Source: Euryodendron excelsum
Taxonomy: Eukaryota > Streptophyta > Magnoliopsida > Ericales > Pentaphylacaceae
DNA length: 64,000 nucleotides
Assembly (NCBI GenBank): GCA_033060915.1
Contig: CM065381.1
Span: forward strand, 35,411,836-35,475,835
Reading direction: 5' to 3'
This document shows, piece after piece, positions 57,394-64,000 of the stretch (position 1 is its first letter; every line of letters starts with the position of its first letter). The translations under genes were made by a program, and so were the position numbers. The notes below the pieces were generated by a model. The model worked only from the letters and a program-made list of their open reading frames with translations, was not told where the DNA came from and made no database searches.

Positions 57394-59361
57394 CACTTAG
57401 AGGGTTAGGCCATAGTCATATCTCTTTACCCTTCACCCATGTAGAGTCTTCAATTAACTTGTTCAATCCTATTAACTTTAAATTTTCAAAACCAAATTTT
57501 CAAAATTGTTTTCAAACAAAAAAAACATGCATTTATTCATATTATCTTGTATTAAGTTTGTCATCCACATACTAACTCTTGCATCTTTATTTTGTAGGTG
57601 CGCTTTTTGTTTAAATTTTAATTGCCATGCATTAATGTGATGAACAGGATGAATGGGAGTTGTTGGGCTCTTTCCTCCGCTTTCAAAAATCACACACACA
57701 CTGGATGTACACCTGCATTCTGCATACTTGCATTATTACCCAGATATGTCCTTTCTAGTTAGAAAGGGGGAACGGTATATTGGTTATGGGCAAGATGTTG
57801 TGTCAGTTTCTTCGCCTACGGCCTCCTGATGGTTCGCCTGCTCGGATCACCAACCGATCATGGCACCACCTTGGGGAGTGGGCCTAGGTTTGAAGATCCA
57901 GGGACCGAGCCTTTTTAGGACACATTAGTCAACCCTCAACCTCATACTCATATGGATACCATGCATAGCCGAACCTCTGCCGGAAAGGGCAACTGCTCTT
58001 ATTGTCATTTACACCTGTCTATTCCTGCTGTCATACTGACTGTATTCATACTGTTATAATGCCTGTCTAACTGCTCATGCATGCACGTTTACCTTGCTAT
58101 TGCATTCTCTCTCCTTATACTCTTTGCATACCCATGTTCATGCATTCAATATCCCATGTCAAGACAAGAGTTCCAAGTAACTCAAGTCACTGCATTCTCA
58201 TGCATATGATCAACCCATTGAGAGTGACACCTAGTTCACTCTCCCTTGCATTAAACCTACCTAAACCCTAAGGGTTCTCATGTAACCCTAAGGACTCATG
58301 GCATGCACCTCAATTCATTCCATAAGAGGGGCCCCAATCCCTTTATGCTCACGGAGATAGGATTGTCAAGAAGACCAAGGGCAATCGATCAACAAGGTCT
58401 CTCAGCGACCTCCTCGACTTCAAATCCAATGAAGGCGAATCCGAAAACTCTAGAGTAGTATAGGTTTCCTTTGTAAAATTAAATAGGTGGAACCCCCAAA
58501 GGAACATGTTCCTTCTCCCCCTATTAAAATGTATTCTAATTCTTCTGTATCTAAAACCCAAAGTTAAAATGTATTTCTTTATTTTCCTTGAGCAAATGGA
58601 TGGATGAACGAATGAATGGATGAAGGTTCCCACTTGACAGTAAGGTACCTACATACAGGGGTAAACCCACCATCTCCAACAGTGAGCCAATACATCATGT
58701 TTAGTCCCCCTCTCAAGTAGGGGCACCCCTACGATATGCATTGCATAAAAATTTTCAAATCAAGGCACTGACTTCTCTTTTGTTTCTTGTCTTCTATCCT
58801 CCTCCTCCTCATCTCCAAGTATTAAGAGAACTGAAGACAGAAGCAAGACAAAAAGGGAGGTTTTTCTAAACCATTCATTTATTATTATCACACTGCTCAC
58901 ACGTTCACTTCTATTATGTTCATGCATCTATATACATTCAGAGACAAGAGTTTCAAGAAACTCAAGTCATTTTATTCTCATGCATCTAATCAACCGTAGA
59001 GAGAAATGAGCAATCCAATCTCATGTTAATCAAACCTACCAAAACTCCTACAGGTTCTTAAACCCTAAGGATTCATGGCATGCATAGAACCATATCTCGA
59101 GAGAGACCTAAATCTCTCTCAGTCCATGGGGGCGGGATTGCCCAAATAAGGAACCATCAACTAGGCCACGTCGAGGAGGTATTGTATTGCATAATAGGGG
59201 CAAAACCCCACCTCCGAAATGGATTTATCATCATACCTAGATTCCCTCAAAGAAGAAGGGACCTTCATAAGACATGCATCGCATAGAACCTCCAACTTCA
59301 TATACTGACTGCATTCTGTTTTTCTTTTCCTTTTTGTAGGTCAGAAAGCACAACTGGATTC
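57394..59361 (+). other. Untranslated leader of element C, with a diverged internal duplication
   Basis: Aligned by eye to the leader of element A up to about 58800. The segment about 58135-58800 (cccatgttcatgcattc... caagagttccaagtaactca... ctcatggcatgcac) is followed by a second, diverged copy at about 58918-59345 (ttcatgcatct... caagagtttcaagaaactca... attcatggcatgcat). Element A has one copy only. Each copy ends in a pyrimidine-rich stretch; the second ends tttttgtag, a possible 3' splice site. Confidence 0.7.
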
Positions 59362-59800
59362 ATGGAATCCCTTTAGTACCCCACCAAATTCAAACTCATG
59401 GAAGGATAAGTCTAGGTGTTAGAAGAGGCCAAACCTATATCAAGGAGCAAGAAGAACTAATCATCCATTAACAAGTCATTACCTCCACACTATGCCGCAA
59501 CAACCACTGTCTATGTAAAAGGAGGCTTTACTATTTGCAAAGTCCTATCAGACCCATGCATCGCTACAAAAGAATCTCCTAACTTCCGAATGCATGCCAA
59601 ACACTACAAAAGATCTATCAATTCACCCTTCGTCATTGGTGATACACCCGGGGAATGAAATACCAAAGCAGTCGGCACAGTTTCAAAACCCTGTTAAGGG
59701 TTCTTACCAAAAGGCCCACATGAAAAGGGAGGTTTTCATAAAATTCATCTGTTTCCCTTTTATCTTTCTATTTCTTACATATCTTATTTAAATGAACACT
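59362..59800 (+). pseudogene. Element C gag start, vestigial
   Basis: ATGGAATCCCTTTAG matches the gag start of element A (ATGGAGTCACTC) but hits a stop at codon 5. Scattered later bits (ctcatggaagg, gttagaagaggcc) resemble the first gag lines. No zinc knuckle follows. A possible trace (VKGGFTICKVLSDPC, about 59515-59560) is unassigned. Confidence 0.4.
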
Positions 59801-62291
59801 GCATGCCATGTAATTATGTTTTTAAATAAAAATAGGTAGTTTCCAGTTTAACCCCTTTGTCTTATACTCTTGTGAACGATTGTCTCATTTAGGGATTCTT
59901 CCCCATTTGGTAAATGACTCCACTTGAAGGGTAGGATAGCATGGGCAACTCGTTCAAAGCGGGTTAAAACCTTTGAGAGACTGAGAGAGAGACTGAGAGA
60001 TAGGAGGAAGACAATCTCAACAAAGAAGTGTGAATTCTATTGAAGAGGCGACACTTGCATGATATCCTAGCTAGGTGATGGGCATCCGAGTCTTCAAAAT
60101 GATGAGAAGCCATTATTCTATTTATCCCAAATAAACACTACCCTTTGCTCAGCCCCACTAGAGCCGTACATAATTTCTTTTCAGATATCCCCAAACCAAG
60201 AACCATCCCTCACATCAGGGTAGGCACAGAGTAGTTGATTTAATGGAATATATAACGGTTCACTGACAAAAATGCATCATCCTTAGGAATATTGCCTAAA
60301 TTTTATACAAAGGCTTTATGGACTAAGCAATTCAATTTGAAATGATTAGAGGCCCTCAATTCTGCTACATACACAAAAACATCCCCTTTTTCTTAACCCA
60401 CTAGTGCCTCGTAAAAAGTAGAAGATTTTTTGTCAACCCCGATCTGAAATCATCTCCCTACACTGGGGCAGACAGGCAGCAGAAGATCTGGCAGAGAATG
60501 TCATCGACCATCAAGTTGAAGTAACGTGAAGGCTCTATGGATCAAGTAATCTTGTTCAAAATGAAGAGAGGCCCTCATTTCACTTCCCATACAGTTAAAA
60601 GCAACCCTTGTCGAACCTATTGAGCCGGTTATCTTTCTTTTCCAAAACACACCCCAACCTAGGGATCACCGTCCATAATTGGTTAAATGAAAATGTTAAG
60701 GAAAGGATCTGAGAGAAAGAAGTTGTAGAAATGTTCGTCTTGTCAAAGGCAACAAGAAAGGAAAGGAAAAAAGAAGCATATTAGAGGAAAGACCGGAAAA
60801 GAATCATGTTGTGCTATCTTTGAAAAGCATGTAAAGCTAGAAGTTAGAAAAAAGGGGGCAAGCGTCAGACTTAGAAAGTCAAAAAGTTACAAGAAAGTTC
60901 AACTCCTTTTGTAAAAGAGAAAATTCAAAGGTGATCCTAGGTAACGAAGCCACCAAGTAGAAATAATAGGTTTGAACCTTTACCCTTTCTTGTAAAAACC
61001 CAAAAACCATGGTCTAACATTACAACCCTACTAAAGTCCTCTCTGATTGAAAAAAGGATTGCTTGATCTAGATGAGCCAGACGAGTTGCCGAAGCTCAAG
61101 GTGAAACCTTACTGGAAGAAACACCAAGGATGGTGCGAATCTAAACCCTACTGGAAATAACATCAAATTTGAGCCTACATATCCCGTTCATTCATAAACC
61201 CCTTAACCTAGCCTATGTTACAGTCCAAATTAAATTTCTCTTTGATCAAAGAAAATTGCTTAGTCCAAATAAGCCTAAACAATACCAAGACAACTAGGAT
61301 GAGAAAGGAGAACTGGAAGGGAATGCAATGGGCAATCTCATGCTCCAAGGTGTGCTCAGATGATTTTGGTTTAAACAACCCACTAAAAGAAGGTCTTTGA
61401 GCCTAAATATCTATTCGTTTCTTACAACTCCTAAACCCAGCCTACATTACTGTCCTAAAAGAAGTCTTTTCGAATTGAGGGCTTAGCTGTTTGTCGCTCT
61501 GCAAAGGGCATGCGAGTTGTCGCTCAAGCCACATTGGCATTTTGAAAATTTGAGAGAGAAAACCAAGAAAGATCAGAAAAACCCCAAACAGCAACCCTGT
61601 AGAAAGTAGGGATAGGATAGCAAACCAAAAGGTCAAGATCCCTGGAGGATAATACAAATGCTATCACACCCCGATAAGAATGGGACAAAACTAAATGGGG
61701 CAGAATCCTGGAAAGAAACAGAATCCTGAGAGTATGGGCCATAGGGCAATCCTGGGACATTCTTTGTAAGTAGCTTATATACATGTAGTACTAATGCATC
61801 CATGACATGTATAACTTGTACATCCATTTGAATTCCTATGTAGTTTGCATCTATTCATGCATTTAACTGCATTCCTGTATGAACCTGTTCATTTGTAAGG
61901 AAGTAGATCGTGCATTTAATTCAATTTTTACATAAGTTTGTGCATTTATCACCAAAAAAAAAAATGGGGGACATTGCATTTAATTCTATTCATGTATACG
62001 CATTATCCAAAAGTATAACATGCATTCGATTCCACTTCTGTGTGAACCTGTGCATTCATAAAAAATAAATCATTAATTTGTTTTTGTACAAAACTCACTC
62101 TATGTCTTTCTCTATCTCCCAAATAGGAAATAGGGAATAAGCTAAAGTACAAAACAGAGCTAAAAAGCCATCCTGCGATCAAGTAACCTCAGACATCTCC
62201 AACATTGGCATACATCTCAGGAAGTTCAAACTTCCCTAGCCAACAAAAGGCAAAGAATGGGGCAATAGCCCACCTTCGACCTCCCCAATCA
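59801..62291 (+). other. Non-coding 3' region of element C
   Basis: Shared with element A 23793-25745. It has two versions of the agtgcct... caccc/gatc... cactggggcag landmark zone (about 60150-60230 and 60400-60480), cctagggatcaccg near 60659, and three ~215-bp diverged repeats with anchors near 61012, 61206 and 61436. No protein domain on either strand. Confidence 0.7.
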
Positions 62292-63065
62292 ACCTTGGAC
62301 TTCCCCAGAGGAGTAGTGCTTTGCCAAACAGAGTACCGGTTCAAGGAATATTGGACTTCCCCAGAGGAGCAGCGTTTTGCCAGACGGAATGTTGGTTCAA
62401 AAGGTATCAGAAGTCAACCTTGGACTTCCTAGAGGAGCAGCGTTTCGCCAGACGGAGTGCCGGTTCAAGAAATATCATACATTAGCCTTGGACATCCCCA
62501 GAGGAGCAGCGTTTCGCCAGACGAAGTGCTGGTTCAAGAGGTATTAGAAATCAATCTTGGACTTCCCCTGAGGAGCAGCGTTTCGCCAGACAGAGTGTTG
62601 GTTCAAGAAATGTCAAAAATCAATCTTGGACTTCCCCAGAGGAGCAGCGTTTTGCCAAATGGAGCGTCGGTTCAAGAAATAGCAGACATCAACTTTAGAC
62701 TTCCCTAGGGGAGCAGGGTTTCGCCAGATGGAGTTCCGGTTCAAGAAATATCAGTAATCAAACCATCAATTTCCCCAGAGGAGCAGCGTTTCGCCAAACG
62801 GAGTGCCGATTCAACAAATATCAGAAATCAACCATCAATTCCCCCAAAGGAGCAGCGTTTCGCTAGACGGAGCGTCGGTTCAAGAAATATCAGATGTCAA
62901 CCTTAGATTTCCCCAGAGGAGCAGTGTTTTGCCAGACGGAGTGCTAGTTCAAGAAGCGTCAATTCCCCCAGAGGAGCATTGTTCTACCAGATGGAGCGTC
63001 AGTTCAAGGAGCATGAATTTCCCCCAAAGGAGTATCATTTTACCAGACAAAATACCAAGCATCGA
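62292..63065 (+). repeat. ~12-copy, 69-bp tandem array before the element C polypurine tract
   Basis: Unit core gaggagcagcgtttcgcc, then agacggagtgccggttcaag and a more variable aaatatcagaaatcaacc. Core starts are at 62308, 62364, 62432, 62501, 62570, 62639, 62708, 62778, 62847, 62916, 62971 and 63027. Most spacings are 68-70 bp; three are 55-56 bp, lacking the variable part. One frame stays open over several units because 69 is divisible by three, giving a 23-residue repeat (RSSVSPD...VQE), but there is no other sign of a protein. Tandem arrays in this 3' region are known in Tat/Ogre elements. Confidence 0.93.
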
Positions 63066-63179
63066 CCAGCTACTCAAGGTAACTGTTCTTTGGATTCCAA
63101 TTCTTCTAGTCCCTTCGATCATGTCACGATCAACATGGGACTCTTACTTTATCGTTTTCTATCTTCGACAAGCGAAGAC

Positions 63180-63192
63180 AAAAAAAGAGGGG
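63180..63192 (+). other. Polypurine tract of element C
   Basis: aaaaaaagagggg, then cagc and the 3' LTR. Confidence 0.85.
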
Positions 63193-63196
63193 CAGC

Positions 63197-64000
63197 TGTA
63201 AGCACCCCATTTTTGCCCGCTCAGCAATCTCTGGTCCAACTGGGCTCACTTTTACACATCACACGCATATCCACACTCTAACCTACCTTCTAAATTTGAA
63301 TTAAGTCCACCAATCGCTTCCTCGCCCGTAGGGCCCACTTGAAGCTAAATGACTATTTTGCCCCTAGGCATCCGAAAGCCCCGGGAACCACACCGACTTT
63401 GGGTATCAAACTAGTAACCTCCCGAGAATGCTTCTTATAGTATTTCCATCCTTCCGATACGTTCCTAGAGCATTCCGAGTCAGTTTCAGCAAACTTGACG
63501 CAAAATGACCGTTTTGCCCCTGGTAAGCCTGTTGCCTTTTCCAATTACACAGGCTCTGTGTATCAAACCAGTAGCCTTTACAAGCATTCTAAATAGTGTT
63601 TCCAAATCTCGAGTCTTCTTCTGAGGCATTCTGAGTCTATCTCGGCAGCTTCCTGATCCAGTTAACCGTTTTGCCCCTCATGGCTCGATCAACCCTTTCG
63701 ACAATTCTTGTCATCCTTTTTCAGGTCCATTACCCCCGGGACCCTATTCTAAGGGTTCCTACCCTTTTCCGGCCTTTCGGCCCATTCCCGATCCCTTAAA
63801 TGCTTCTCGGACTTTCCAGAGTCACTCCTAGTGAAGCCAGGCTAAAAATTGCATGGTAGTCACTAATACAGGCATCCAAATCTTCTCAAGATATGATGCT
63901 TGCCGACCTTAAAGCTTTCCTAACTGGTTGGCCCCACTACTAGTGGCGCCAAGCGAATATTTGGCCTAGCGCCACTGCAACAGGTGCCAGGTCATTCCTT
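63197..64000 (+). mobile_element. Element C 3' LTR, first ~800 bp (runs off the window)
   Basis: TGTAAGCACCCCATTTTTGC, then the same short U3 as at 53379, up to the promoter dyad (about 63927-63990, imperfect here). It shares the ~0.75-kb U3 absence with the 5' LTR, so the short form existed before insertion. Confidence 0.92.

Larger units (their letters stand above)
53379..64000 (+). mobile_element. Element C: plus-strand Tat/Ogre-like element, 3' end outside window
   Basis: 5' LTR (53379-57373), PBS, long leader with an internal duplication, very short gag remnant, ~2.4-kb non-coding region, a 69-bp tandem array, polypurine tract and the first ~800 bp of the 3' LTR. Both LTRs start with closely similar sequence (tccaactgggctcac). 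There is no PMD gene and no pol. Inserted in element B; the preceding five bases are tatat. Confidence 0.9.

Noticed and set aside
62292..63065. Possible CRISPR array (repeats with spacers)
   Set aside because: The whole 69-bp unit repeats, spacers are not unique, and the setting is a plant retrotransposon.
62457..63201. Frames made of a 23-residue repeat
   Set aside because: They are the translation of the 69-bp tandem array; the second runs through short units into the polypurine tract. No start context, domain or conserved frame outside the array.

Overview
The window is nuclear DNA from a seed plant, probably from heterochromatin of a large, repeat-rich genome. I find no host gene, rRNA, tRNA or CRISPR array. 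Almost every base belongs to LTR retrotransposons nested inside one another. The plant origin rests on Ty3/gypsy elements of the Tat/Ogre and Athila kinds, a Ty1/copia integrase, Ogre-type PBS sequences, a plant-mobile-domain (PMD) gene and plant telo-box motifs. The species cannot be named from this sequence.

Layout. Positions 1-3454 are the end of a 'type B' LTR lying in a decayed copia element (3455-4369). The copia is cut by a 'type A' LTR fragment (4370-4837), which is cut by a second type B LTR (4838-8344). That LTR is cut by a minus-strand Athila-like gypsy element (8345-10950 and 38778-40824). The Athila is split by a 27.8-kb plus-strand Tat-type element, 'element A' (10951-38772, TSD ggtgg). 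Element A holds two solo LTRs: type B at 18570-23209 (TSD ataac) and type A at 27450-32004 (TSD ctact). To the right, a minus-strand type A LTR (40825-44111) lies against the Athila. It is cut by minus-strand 'element B' (44112-53378), which is cut by plus-strand 'element C' (53379 to beyond 64000).

The A/B/C elements have 4-5 kb LTRs, an arginine-tRNA-type PBS, a gag remnant and a polypurine tract before the 3' LTR. None shows recognisable reverse transcriptase or integrase. They look like non-autonomous Tat/Ogre derivatives that depended on pol supplied by relatives. A and B carry an antisense PMD gene between the gag region and the 3' LTR. It has a probable 5'-UTR intron and a small terminal intron. 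C lacks this gene and has a 69-bp tandem array in the same place. Coding regions are broken by stops, frameshifts and insertions.

The least explained signals are non-coding. Both LTR types have a long inverted repeat just upstream of the TATA box, although the arm sequences of the two types are unrelated. A similar inverted repeat lies in the presumed leader of the antisense gene. Type B LTRs carry an array of short hairpins, both types have spaced copies of a 'tgaccattttgcccc' block, and a half-PBS lies within each LTR end. All boundaries and alignments were made by eye.
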